Assembly: GCA_963402885.1 (NCBI GenBank)
Contig: OY727094.1
Span: 1,924,501 to 1,988,500 of the forward strand
DNA: 64,000 nucleotides
From: Antedon bifida
Lineage: Eukaryota; Echinodermata; Crinoidea; Comatulida; Antedonidae
Direction of reading: 5' to 3'
The notes under the pieces were generated by a model. That model saw only the letters and a list, made by a program, of their open reading frames with translations, was not told the DNA's origin and made no database searches. A program made the position numbers and the translations under genes. Position 1 is the first letter of the stretch, and every line of letters begins with the position of its first letter. Positions 1 through 12,900 of the stretch are shown one piece after another.

Positions 1-730
1 TCACTTAGGTTGACCCTGGTCTCCCCAATTTCATTTTTTTTTGTTCTGTATATACTGAAATAGACCGAATAGGCTAAATAATGAAATGAAATAATCTCGG
101 CATTCTCGGTTCCAATTTTTAACGATTCCATTCATAGCCTAAATATAATAATAAATAAGAGAAGATAACTGAATGTATCTTAGTGTCCAATTTGTCATGA
201 GTATTAAGTAAATTATGCTTTATGAGGAAGAATTAGCGTTCAATTTCAGAGCAAAACTGCTGTCAGATCTTTAAGCAAAGGAATTTCAAAACAACACGAT
301 GCGAAGCTTAATAGACAAGATTAATTTGCAATCATAGAATTCTTTTTAAATAAATCTAATAGTGTCATCGTAAGCAAATTAATAATTACTTTACTTTGGT
401 ATAGTACGGTCTGAGACAACATTTGTGTCAAGTTACTGTTGGAAATGGATATTTGTGTCTCACTGTTCATATTAATTGTACAAAATTATATTTATTTTAT
501 TCCAAGTAAAAAAAAGTAACAAAGTAACAATATGAAAACAAAAATCAAATGACAACCATGGAGTGTGGTGTACTTATTAGTACCATGGAGTACCATATAT
601 TTCTTCCATGTTAGTAGGCTACATGTACAGTCAACAAATTAAATTAACATATAAATTACTAATTATAATTACTATAGACCTAATGTAGACCTAATTTGTA
701 GACTCAAATACACAAATAGGAAATCTCATC

Positions 731-823
731 TTAGGACGCAACGCAAGCGCAATTAAGTAATTTGACCAATCACAAACGATTGATTCTCCCAACAGTCGCT
801 TGTGATTGGTCAACTCACAAGCT
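731..823. mobile_element. degenerate family B MITE
   Basis: The central palindrome of family B is readable: GACCAATCACAAACGATTGA opposite CGCTTGTGATTGGTCAAC. The outer terminal repeats are eroded, so the ends are approximate. Confidence 0.6.
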
Positions 824-1764
824 TAATATATATTCAATGTAAACTTACAAGTGAGCCAATGATGTTTATGAACTAGATTTGTCTGTCTGGACATAATTCT
901 GATGTAACCATGGCACGCCGTTGGCGTCACTTTCAGAAATTACAATCCAGTGGTGTTTATGTTATGTGGAATCTCTCATTACTTTAGTTAGTCAAGAGAG
1001 ATTATTGTAACATTCACAGTTGGTTTAACTTGCAAACATTCAACTTCAAAATTCTACTCTAAATTCAAAGCCATCCCATTAACTGTAACTTAAAAATTAA
1101 TCAAGAAAAAACTTTAAATATGCCGTCAGATGGCCCAATCGAACTTAGTACACCTCGAAAGCTTGCCGTCATGTGGCCCAAGCGAACTTAGTACATCTAA
1201 CAGACAGCCATCTGTAAATCTATCTGAGTACAAATATGATGCTACGTACGCTTGGATACACGAGAAATACATCAAACACGAATTAATTACCTTTAGTAAA
1301 TACGGAATATTATTGACCGATTGTTGTGAACAGCGTTGGTGAATACAGCGAATTAAAGGTTAGCGTTTGAAAATAGTACCTGAGAATTTGTAAAAGTAAC
1401 CTCTGATATTTTACGTGATATATCCAATGCGATTTCGTGGCGTCAATGAGTGTAAATGAATGAACATCCATCATGTATGCCTATCAAAATGCGAAATAGA
1501 AATACTTGTTTTGTAAAAATAATCAGTAATTGAAACTTATTGAGAAAAGAAAAATATTTGTTGTTTATCGAGTGTGATTGAAATGTATCAGTGGAATGTG
1601 AGCATCGAATCGAAGGAGAACATTCACAAAACTTGCTGACAAAGTTGAAAATAGTGTGCATTTTTTGACGTCGTAACTGTCTCTTTATGCCTTTGGAAAT
1701 GTATGACCGGATCACGTGGTTAGCGAATGACATTGTCAATTCAAATTTGGAGCATTGTTTAAAC

Positions 1765-1802
1765 CATGGACCTATAAATTAAATCTAATTTATAGGTCCA
1801 TG
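1765..1802. repeat. perfect 17-bp hairpin
   Basis: CATGGACCTATAAATTA is followed after a 4-base loop by its exact reverse complement. Flanking GTTTAAAC words nearly extend the symmetry. No gene lies close enough to suggest a terminator or operator; a tiny palindromic insertion is possible. Confidence 0.7.
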
Positions 1803-2163
1803 TTTAAACTGTTAAAGACATTTATTGTGCATGTTTGTATAATATAGGCCTACTGTTTAATGGATATGAATGAATAAAAAAAAAAAAAAAGTTAGACCTA
1901 TAAGTGAAAGGTGGTTAGGAAAAGGAAGGTCAGATAAGTCAGAAATACTTTAAGTTCGACCCACACCAAGATATAACAATAAATACGAAAAAAAAAGTGA
2001 AACAAGGCATTGTTGGTTGCCGTACGAACTCATGCAGTACGACATAAAATATATTGGCATGTAGACCTAGAGAACAAATTATTGCACAGAGTTTGAGATA
2101 ATTGAATACTGATCATGGACTTAATCTAAAGTGCAAATATTTACTGAAACAATCATGCTCATT

Positions 2164-2611
2164 ATAACGTCATCCAATTCACATTTTGGAATAGAATGAT
2201 TAAAATTATAATTTGAGTTGAAAATGAGTAATATGGATGTTGATTGAAATAATAACTAAAGGTAATGCGGTATCTAACTTTTCTAATGGAAATTAAGATT
2301 TAGGAAGCGAGATACCAATGCATGAGTTTCTGCTCGGCGATTTGAAAGAGAAAGACAACACAAAAATAGACACATGTTTGGTAAAACGTTATAAAGTCAT
2401 TCAATTCAAATTTTGGAATAGAGTAATTAAATATAATTGATAATGAGTTAATATGAATGTTGTTATTAATAATTAAAGATATAATTGTGTTTTTTTTCTT
2501 TTTCTAATGGAAATTAAGATTTAGGAAGTGAGAGGACAATCCATGAGTTCTGCTCGGCGATTTGAAAGAAGAAAAGAAAACACAAAATAGACACATGTTT
2601 GGTAAAACGCT
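2164..2611. repeat. diverged tandem duplication, about 225 bp x 2
   Basis: Copy 1 (about 2164-2388) and copy 2 (about 2389-2611) share blocks such as TTTTCTAATGGAAATTAAGA, TCTGCTCGGCGATTTGAAAG and ATAGACACATGTTTGGTAAA in the same order. Small indels and substitutions separate the copies, so the duplication is not recent. Confidence 0.85.
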
Positions 2612-3338
2612 AACGGTTAAATAATGACCTTACAATGATACTAATCATTTTGATCGATATATTCTGTATATTTGACATTGAATGCATAAACGATAAACTG
2701 AAAAGAATTTTTTTAGTTGAATATTTCCGAATAATCACCATTTATGACATAATTCAACTTATATTACCTGCGCTCATTTCCCGTAAAGCATAAAAACATT
2801 ATCTGCTAACGTATAAAATGTACACCTGTCGTTAGGAGGGACGGACCTAAATCAGATTCATCCGTTGAAATTACCAAGCGTGATGTTAAGTTGATGCGCA
2901 TGCGTACACGCACAGCTTATGTTGCTAGAACCTAGAGTGCAATTTCGCCACAATGTTTGCTATCCACTCGTCGGCGCTCAAGGCTCAAATTTCAAATCTC
3001 AGTTTTATCGTTTGAATAATGACAGATGAATGAATAAATAGTTTCGAATTCATCACTATACGTTTTTATGAAGTCGATAGATCAGCAGAAATACTAATGT
3101 TTTTCTAAATTTCTCTCTGTCTCCTGTCGATTTAGTTTACAATTTGTGAAATATTGAATAGATGCATTATAAAAAGTATTTTGTATCCATAGTGTGAAAA
3201 GAATAAGAAAAACCATTTAATTTTAACATATCATGTCTAAAGCACTGATTAAATACATCTGTTCTGTGTGACGAACGAAAGATATAAAATTACGCAACAT
3301 TTCAAGAGTCCATATCATGACGCAGTATATTTCGTTAA

Positions 3339-3479
3339 AGCTTGGTTCCCACTAGAGACGCAACGCAAGCGAGTTGACCAATGGCAAGCGACAGGTCGAA
3401 TAATCCATCGCTTGTGATTGGTCAACTCACTTACGTTGCGTTACGTCCTTGTGTTGCGTCTCTAGTGGAAACCAAGCCT
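3339..3479. mobile_element. family B MITE, near-complete
   Basis: The left terminus AGCTTGGTTCCCACTAGAG is mirrored on the right by TCTAGTGGAAACCAAGCC. The interior is an almost perfect palindrome around GACAGGTCGAATAATCCATC. TAA lies on the left and TTA on the right. This is the best copy for defining the family B consensus. Confidence 0.88.
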
Positions 3480-4154
3480 TACGCAGAAAACGAACGTGCG
3501 CACACATTTTTCATAGATACAAAAGGAAGTGGGGGAGGGGGTGCTTCTCATTACCATATCTCACACATTTAAATAATTAATGTGTATACTTTTCTATTTA
3601 TTGATAAAACAGCGATTATCGCCGTAACTATGTTGAAAAGAATATAGAAATACTGTTTAAAGGTTTGTATGGCCATCCATGGTATGGCGAATAAACACTG
3701 ATAAAGTTGCGGGAGAATTCTCCAGTATAGTAAAGAAGACGGTTGCTGTTAAACAACCGACACATCAAGATATTCTCAACCTTACTTTATTTCCTTTTGG
3801 AAACGTAGGTCTACCCTTTACTAATAATATAAAATCACCTAACACCCTCCTCGCCACACAAACATTGTTTCATCTCACAATCTACTCAATCATAATTGAA
3901 TTATTCTCATCCCTGAGCCCCTAATTACCTTCATCTTAACACGTACATTATTTTAAAATATTTGCTAGAATGGCAAGTATACTACATTGATTCGTATCCA
4001 TAATTTCGTTATATTTGACAAGTAAGCGTGCCTCTAGATCTAATTCTTGCCATGGCTGTAATCATTTCATTATCCTCTATTAAGTATGCAGTCTCAACGA
4101 ATATTTATGCGTTATCATACATCATCCTAATCAACATTGTGTTTCAGTGTCTAA

Positions 4155-4562
4155 AGCTCTGTTCACACTAGAGACGCAGCAGCGCAAGGACGTATGCACG
4201 ACCAATCACAAGCGATGTATTATTCGAACTGTTGTTTGTGTGATTTTTATTTAAACGCAACGTAACGCATGGACGTAAAAGTAATTCTTGGTCCGGGCCA
4301 ACTAGGGAGACGCAATGCAAGGACGTAAGCGCAACGATGATTCGACCAATCACAAACGATGGATTATTCGAACTGTCGCTTGTCATTGGTCAACTCGCTT
4401 GCGTTGAGTCTACGTCCTTAGTGGGAACCAAGCTTACGCAAGTGTGTACTTTTATCCAATCACAAGCGACGGACAATCCCAACTTTTGTTTGTGTGATTG
4501 TTACAATTACTTGTGTTGTTCGTACGCCCTTGCGTGGCGTCCTAGTGGGAATAAGCCTAGCT
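4155..4562. mobile_element. cluster of about three family B MITEs
   Basis: Three head-to-tail copies lie at about 4155-4275, 4286-4434 and 4437-4562. Each keeps the CCAATCACAAGCGA / TCGCTTGTGATTGG symmetrical core and a variant of the ACGTCCTTGCGTTGCGTCTC arm. The middle copy is best preserved on its right side (AGTGGGAACCAAGCT). Serial insertion of a family into its own copies is the likely history. Confidence 0.8.
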
Positions 4563-5149
4563 TTACTCGTTCCCAAGCCACTAGGCCTACTAACTACTAA
4601 TGTACGAAAAAGACAAACACAAAATGAAGCAAATTGTCACATTACATTGATTAACCAAAATACAACACAGTAGCCGAGTGTTACCGACCTAGTTATCGTC
4701 TGCTGATGATGAAACTATGGCGGGCCACGAAGAACGTGCGCTATTATTTACTCTGTAATGGATCTTCATTCAAGTACACTTCAACATGTACTATAGTTAA
4801 ATATTCATTCCCAACAGAGCTAAATAGACACATTCGCGTAGAGTGAAGTCGTCATATTACATTTGAGGTCCGAGTGACGAAAATGTATCCTCTACTAACA
4901 AAGTATAGGAAATATGAACACTATGCCGTGTAAACCGATGATGCTATATGAAAACAAACTATAGCTGCGAAAAACCAAACGCTCGAATCGCGAACAGCTG
5001 CGCAGTGTTAAATTGTGAATCCCATCTAGGTATAGTGTGAACAAGCCTTTTGAGTAGGCCTACCATCAGTTCACGCTTACATGTAGGCCTATATCGCAAT
5101 AACCAAGTAAAAACTTTTTTTTTATTTTTAGATCATAAACATTGCTTAA

Positions 5150-5276
5150 AGCCTTGTCTACACTATCAAACTTTATGTGACAAAAAAACATGTGTCCATA
5201 TATGGACATATCACTACCGTATTTGGGCACATCACATATTTTTTTGTCAAACTAGTTTGATAGTGTAGACAGAGCT
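5150..5276. mobile_element. family A MITE
   Basis: The ends are AGCCTTGTCTACACTATC and GATAGTGTAGACAGAGCT. TAA flanks the left end and TTA the right. The left inner arm is the AAACTTTATGTGAC type and the right inner arm the GTCAAACTAGTTT type, so the element has two distinguishable halves. Confidence 0.9.
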
Positions 5277-5715
5277 TTAGATCACATTTTCTAAATTATA
5301 CTTTCAGGCGTTTTTTTATATTTTTTCTACAATTTACTGAGAGAAAATGTGATGTTGGAAATGGAATTGATTTCTTCCTGTCGTAATGATGTTTCAGTTT
5401 CTTCAAGTGCTCTGTAATCTGAAACCGATTAGAAGCAACTCATTAACGTAATCTCTCACAAAGTGTATCTCTCAATTGCGAATAGTATGTACAAAATACA
5501 CTCCTAATCCCTATATGATATATAAGATAAATCGGCTAATCCCACATCATATCACTATCGTCATTTAATCCCTATCACTCTCTTTTAAAAGCAACAATTT
5601 TTATTACATAATAGCTGTTGTTACAGATAATAATTGCGACTCATTTCGCTTCCACGATGCACAACGCCATCACGCAGATGTCGAGTCGTAAAGTCATTCT
5701 ACACACGCTCAGAAC

Positions 5716-6155
5716 ATTATGAGCATGCGTAGAGTTACATTACGAGCATGCGTAGAGTTACATTACGAGCATGCGTAGAGTTACATTATGAGCATGCGTA
5801 GAGTTACATTATGAGCTTGCGTAGAGTTACATTATGAGCATGCGTAGAGTTGCATTATGAGCATGCGTAGAGTTGCATTATGAGCTTGCGTAGAGTTACA
5901 TTATGAGCATGCGTAGAGTTACATTATGAGCATGCGTAGAGTTACATTATGAGCATGCGTAGAGTTACATTATGAGCATGCGTAGAGTTGCATTATGAGC
6001 ATGCGTAGAGTTGCATTATGAGCTTGCGTAGAGTTACATTATGAGCATGCGTAGAGTTACATTATGAGCATGCGTAGAGTTACATTATGAGCATGCGTAG
6101 AGTTACATTATGAGCATGCGTAGAGTTACATTATGAGCATGTGTAGAGTTACATA
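5716..6155. repeat. 23-bp satellite, about 19 copies
   Basis: The unit is about ATTATGAGCATGCGTAGAG followed by TTAC. Spacing is a constant 23 bp. Variants alternate ATTACGAGC with ATTATGAGC, and GCATGC with GCTTGC, and these variants recur in blocks, which points to multi-unit amplification. There are no spacers between units. Confidence 0.95.
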
Positions 6156-6932
6156 GTGAAATTGTAATATATCAAAGAATATTACAGGCTGTACATCTAA
6201 TTGTTGATAATGTGTATTTCTTCCACAGTTACTCTCGCTGATGATGGAAAACAAACATTTTTGTAAAAAAAATTGTTTTGAAAGTTTTTAATCACGAAGA
6301 AAATTAATAAAATGAGAAATGAATGTGAAAGCACGACATGACAGGGACGTTTATTGTACATCTGTCGATATTTTAACTCATTCGTCAAAATGTGAAATTT
6401 GTTACAAATTCACAACTAATGGTGTTATATTAGTTTGTACGGTTTTTTTTTTAATGGATGGAACGAATAGAAGAAAAAAAAAGATTTTAATTTAAAACAA
6501 ATTTGTACCTCATTCAGTTCGTTTTCATGTATAATACAATATCATCGATTTGCTTTTTGTTAATTAAACATATAAAAATATATAATACTGTACCACAAGG
6601 TCCACCAATTAAAATTATGAAAAGTATACTAAATATTCCAAAAAATGAAATACACTGCCATGTGTTATTGTGCAATATACAGTAAGTACATTAGTACATG
6701 TATGTATGTTAAATGAGTAAATTAAATTAGTATTGAAATGATATATGAATAAAATATAACAAATAAAATACATTTACACATAATTTTGAACATTTAGTAC
6801 ATTTTTACTCTTTCAACAAGAAAAAAAATTATTTTCAAATAAATATTTACATTGTGAGGTAACACTGTACAAATCAACTATATAATGTTATTGAATTAAA
6901 AACTATGAAGAAGAGTGATTACTGCAAATGCT

Positions 6933-9900
6933 CTATGAAGAAGTGGCCGCTATTGATGTTCCAATAGCCTCCCCTCGTTTTATTTCAGTCGTTATCTGGG
7001 TCAAGTCCATTATAAATGTTTGAATCTGGAAAAGAAAATTAATTTTGTAAACGTTTTTTTCTGATTAAATCTTAACTAGGAAGACACATGTTAAGTCTCG
7101 TTTATAATCCAAATATTGGGCTTTAATAATAAATTAAATCAGGGAAAAGTAAATTGTAATTTAAACCTTCCTTGATTAAACTTAATAATATTCATTCATT
7201 CATTTCCTTTATTTCAGATAGTACATTGATATACAAATCATACAAAACAAAAAGAGAAAAAATGTCACCAGGAAATTAACAATATAAGCAACTTCTACAA
7301 AACCAACCAAAAATATCCTAAAATATCAATTTGCACCAATGCTGATGCAGGTTGGATTGTGGAAGTATGTTAACTATGGTTTGAATCAGACTATTACAAC
7401 TGTCATGAATTCTGTTCTTAAAACTATGAATGTATTATTTCTTTATATTATTACGTATTTACTATTAAGAAACAAAGAGACCAGTAATAATAAGCATAAT
7501 GTCAAGGTGTTTGAGAGTGAAAGAAAAGTGTCCCAAATGAGACTCATCTTCACCTTGTGTGCCTGCCAGTTGTTTTAACCTTGTCATTTACACATTTTTT
7601 GTTATGGACACGTTACTTTACTATTTTCATTTTTCAAATTTTCATTTAAACCTTTAGTTGTATGGTTTAGTATTACGATTATTTGAAATAACTGTAAAAA
7701 ATTGTCTTCTCAGAATATTATATCTCTTATGTTTTTACACATTTAATTAGGAAATTTACTTTTCGTATCTAAACCCTCCCTCTGGAGAGCATGGGCTATT
7801 GTCGGTTTATCCAGGTAAGCTAGGAACGAAATATACTGATAAAGTTTTCAAATTTTCATTTAAACCTTGAGTTGTATGGTTTAGTATTACGATTATTTGA
7901 AATAAACTGTAAAAGTGTGTCTTCTCAGAATATCTTATCTCTTATGTTTGTACACATTTAATTAGGAAATTTACTTTTCGTATCTAAGCCCTCCCTTTGG
8001 AGAGCATGGGCTATTGTCAGTTTATCCAGGTAAGCTAGGAACGAAATATACTGATAAAGTTTTCAGCTCCAAACTACAGTTACATAAAATTGGATTGCAT
8101 TGTCTATACACTCTTCCCTATCCTAACAAAATATGATTAAAAATACCAATATTTCTTACGTTTTATAAGAATCTTAAAATCACACCATTCATAGAAAGAA
8201 TGCGACAGTAGTATATAAAACAATTGGACACAAATAGATAAAAAATGGAACTCTTAAAATATAGAAAATGTGAAAACATTCATTAAGAAGAAATAGCCAC
8301 TGAAATGTAAAAGATAATGCAAGTCTGAAGTATAAAACTAAATAATAATAACCATTATTGAGAGATGTCAGGAGATTTCTTTAGTAGATGCAAAATTGTA
8401 CGATTCGAAGCGACATACAAAGATGAAAATGCCATCGGCAAGAACAAGTGAGAAAACAAAACATTTTATTTGAACACCTAATGTAAACAGTCAATAACGC
8501 TATTGCTTTATGAGACTTAGATGGACAATGCAATATACAATTTGATTATATTTGATTGAATGAGAAGAAACATAAACTTATATGGTTTTCAGCAGCGGTG
8601 TAACTGTTGATGTAGTGCTTAATTAAAGTATGTGCTAGTTTGTCTCCGTGATTTCAAATTAAACATGACATGAAGTAAACAAAGTTGATGATGTACACAT
8701 GATATTTTTTACAATTATATCTCCTAAATGCCATAACAACAAATAGATCCACAAATATCACTCCACAAACAAACTTATTTCTACATACTAATTCTTAAGC
8801 ACATGTACTTGTTCGCACATGTACTTGTTCGCACGTGTACTTATTTGTACATGTACTTATTTGAACATGTATTTTTTGCATATGTAATTATTCATATGTA
8901 CTTATTCGTACATGTACTTATTCATACATGTACTTATTCGCACATGTACTTATTCACACATGTATGTATTCACACATTTCCTTATTCATACATTTCCTTA
9001 TTTGTACATATACTTATTTGTACATTTACTTATTCGCATATGTACTTATTCGCACATGTACTTATCTGTACACGCACTTATTCGCAAGGTGGTAAGTCTT
9101 ACCTTTGAAAGCTGTTCTTCTGTTAGGTCAGTTGAACCTGATTGTTTTTGGTGTCTATTAACAAGCTGAAATAAGTTGTGCGTCGCCCTGGAGAAAAATA
9201 AATCATGGATTAAAATCACATTGGTTAAATTAAACATCTGATACATTTAATGAACATTCAGTTCATGTCTTTATTACAGCATGCAAGCAATAAACATACG
9301 TCACTCTGGAGAGTAATAAAATACAAATTAAAATCACATCGGTCATTAGAACATCTCAGACATTTACCATTTTGTTCATGTTGTTTTTAAGTAGAATTGG
9401 TATATATTTGTCTTATTTATTTAAATGTATTGTTTCAATCAGATTTATTTTTTGGTAAAATTTAAGTATTATGGCAGAAACAATTTCAAGATCTTAACAA
9501 TACTGTTTTATTGCTGCCTAAATTACTTCTAAATCACACACAAACACATTTTTATTTTTTTATCTGATTGTTTTATCTGTTTTTGTATCTGTTTTTTGTC
9601 AATATATTTATTCTATGAACGCACCGTGTATGAATGTGTGCTGCCGTTGTAAAAGTGTAGCTTCAATAAATATTATTATTAAACAAAAACACAATCTTGA
9701 AAGAAATATCTAGCAATACAGTCTGAGTCATAATAGTTCATAAAATCGTTTTTTACGATTTTAAACAACTTTCTCAGAATACTGTTTTAATAATTAAATT
9801 ACCATAAGCATTTAGAAATAGATATTGACGGACGACACTCTATATTTCGACGCAATCCGCACACAGATAGAATAATAATTCTCAAAAGAAATCGCAAGCA

Positions 9901-12900
9901 ATGAAATGTTGTTATCCGATTCAGTACTTGATATTAATAACAGCCTTGGGATTGGGAATAAAGAATGAAATGCGCAAGATTTCAAAACATAAATTACTCA
10001 AAATATAAATATACTGCGGGGGACAAGTACGTAATGAAAATGAACATAATAGCTCGGCACACAGCAGCCTACTTCTCACAGCTACCTTTCTGTTCTTAAT
10101 AATTATTTAGCCTCGGGAAAAGTTTTACAAAACATACTCATCTGGACTAATCTTTTCAATAATAGTTGTTTTGTTGGCATTACTTATTTTTATAATAATT
10201 ATAAATTATGCATAGAGGCATACTGCATTATCATTTATTTAGGCTAAATTGAACTTAAGGCGTTTCGCATGATGTCACGACAAAAACAAGCATGCATAAT
10301 GATCATCTCTTTATTATGATAGTATGAGAATAAATCTGTGACTTCAAAAAGGGCTCGAACCATGACCTTAGAATAAAAAAACCTAAGTAGGAATATAAAT
10401 GATCCTTTTAGGATGAGACTGGACATTTTTTTAAAGCCATGCTTCATCAAACTATGGCTTTGCATCTACATAGTAATCTTAAGCTCTGTCTACACTATCA
10501 AACTTTATGTGACAAAAAAATGTGATGTGTCCATATATAGACATGATGATGTCATATCACTACAATATTTGGGCATATCACTACAATATTTGGGCATATC
10601 ACTACAATATTTGGGCATATCACTACCATATTTTGGCACATCACTTTTTTGTCAAACTAGTTTGATAGTGTAGACAGTGCTGTATTGGTGCTGGCAATCT
10701 AATAATGTGTATAAAATAAATGGGTTTGAGATTATTAACCTTGTAAAAATATCACTAAGCATCAAACAATAAAATAAAGTAGACAGGACACAAACCGTTG
10801 TCATCATAATTGAAAAACGGAGTTCACATTATGAAAAGAATTTTGGAATATTTTATGTCACATAATAAAATGTATTATTAAATGACATGTCTTTTTATTT
10901 CTGCAGCTATACCATATCTAGACTTGATATGAATGTAACAACACAGTCCCATAATTTCTTTCTTAATTCACCAAAGGCAAATGGGAGCAAACAAAAATAG
11001 CTTTCGCTAATCGATGGTTTATTGTAAACGAACAATTACATAGCAATAAAAGTAAAAAACATGATGGGCCATCAACAATGTTTTGCTTGTCCCCTTCTCA
11101 TTAACTAATTGGCTTTAAATTAGTTTCTTTGTGTATATTCCATTTCATTATTAGTTACTTTATTAAGTTATGACCTTGATAAAACTTTAACACGATGAGT
11201 AAACAAATTTATAATTATCATTATTAGTTTTATGAAAATAACATAATTAGCTAACAATAACATGCATTAGTCAACAAGTATGTTTGCTAGAACTACATGA
11301 AACTCTCCAGGTAAAATTTCACACGCAAGACACAACCAATCATGAGGTTATGGAGAAATAACTATAACTCTATAAGCAGTGACAAGAGATATCTGTAAGT
11401 GGCTCATGTTGGTTTAAATTAAAACAATTTAAATGACTTAAAATCAAGCCTTAATCTGAGTGACAGAATATTAAGTTGTTATTATGAGAGAATGCAACGC
11501 AAGGAAATATGTGCAACAAATGTAATCTAATCACAAGCAAAGGATCATGCGAACCACTGCTTGTAATTTGTCAATTTACTTGCATTGCGATTACGCCCTT
11601 GCATCCTAGAAGTACAATCATTAAGCTCTGTCTACACTATCAAACTAGTTTGACAAAATAAGTGTGATGTTTCCAAATAGGTTAGTGATATGCTCACATT
11701 TTTTGTCACATAAAGTGTGATAGTGTAGACAGAGCTTTAAACTTACATTTTAATTCTGCCAAGTAGTAGAGTCTTCTTGGCTGCTGTGTTCTTAATGTGT
11801 GTCCACACAGATTCCCTAAGAAAACAATATCAACAGAAAAATTATACATACAGAACCCATATTGAGGGGGACTCAAAATAGTGCACTCTTAATAGGGGTT
11901 GGACTATTTAATTTTCAACAGGAAAATGTCCCCTTAAAAGGCAAGGCCATAGTGAGAGGTTAAAAACAGATGAGGCAAAGGTTCTTTCAATATAATAATT
12001 AATATAAAATATGACGATCTCTGCTGTTTGACGATAAAGCAATTTATTTAAAAAATCTAATATTAATCTTAATAAATGTAATTTTTTATTGTGAAATACA
12101 CATTTTTTACAGTGAGAATTGGCTTTGATGAACATAAAAAATTGCCAGATGCCCTCTAGAGTTTAGTATAATCACTAGGAAATTGTGTGAAGAAATAATG
12201 TATTGAATAATTCAAGAAATGTGATATGTATGAATTCAATATTTTATACGACCTTCAATCAAGTATTAAATAATGTATATCATCTCTTTTCATCTCTTTT
12301 AAAGATATACATTACATTCTGCATAATGATTGAATCTAAAACGGTTTGATGTGCTTAATAGTTTCACCGATTTCACAGATTAAAGTTTGTTACCATTTAA
12401 CAGCTTCTGCCTGAGCCGTGTCCAGCCTCGTCTGTAACATTGCTAGTTGATTGTTGTAACTTAATATCTCATTGTTCTTCTCCTCGGTAAACTTCATCAG
12501 CTCTGCTTTGTGACCGTCTACTGCATCTTGGGATTTGCTAGCTTTATCCATTAAATCCTGAAACAAATATCGCACAATTTAATAAGAGTAGAGATTTTTT
12601 GTTGTAAATCTAAAGCCCTTTCTACACTATCAAACTAGTTTGACAAAAAAGTGTGATGTACCCAAATATGATAGTGATATGATATCACCATGTCCATATT
12701 TTTTTGTCACATAAAGTTTGATAATGTAGACAGAGCTTTTGGTAAGTAGTATTAAATAAGAATAACTCAAAGCTTTTCGATATTATAAGACCTAAATATT
12801 TGCATATAGATAAAAACCTTAAAACCTCCCAAACACTAGAAAAATCCAGGCACAACACCAAAACAAGAGACAATTTTTTTGACACAAGAATCATAGAAAA

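Larger units (their letters stand above)
1..6932. other. gene-poor repeat-rich flank
   Basis: No exon with recognisable protein similarity, RNA gene or long open frame was found on either strand up to the stop codon of the CCDC42-like gene. The region is AT-rich with many short homopolymers. It holds three family B MITE sites, one family A MITE, a small perfect hairpin, a 225-bp tandem duplication and a 23-bp satellite, each listed separately. The short open frames here (under 100 codons) lack splice context and family features. Confidence 0.6.

Noticed and set aside
5716-6155. CRISPR-like regular repeat
   Set aside because: Units are contiguous at 23 bp with no unique spacers, in an intron-rich animal genome.
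8803-9169. Overlapping open frames of 85-101 codons with MYLFAHV/THTY-type repeats
   Set aside because: They are the translation of a 16-bp minisatellite; the period is not a multiple of three and the frames have no splice or start context.
10482-10681. Family A MITEs as microRNA precursors
   Set aside because: They fold as hairpins because of their inverted ends, but nothing in the sequence indicates processing, and copies are too numerous and variable to call as ncRNA genes.
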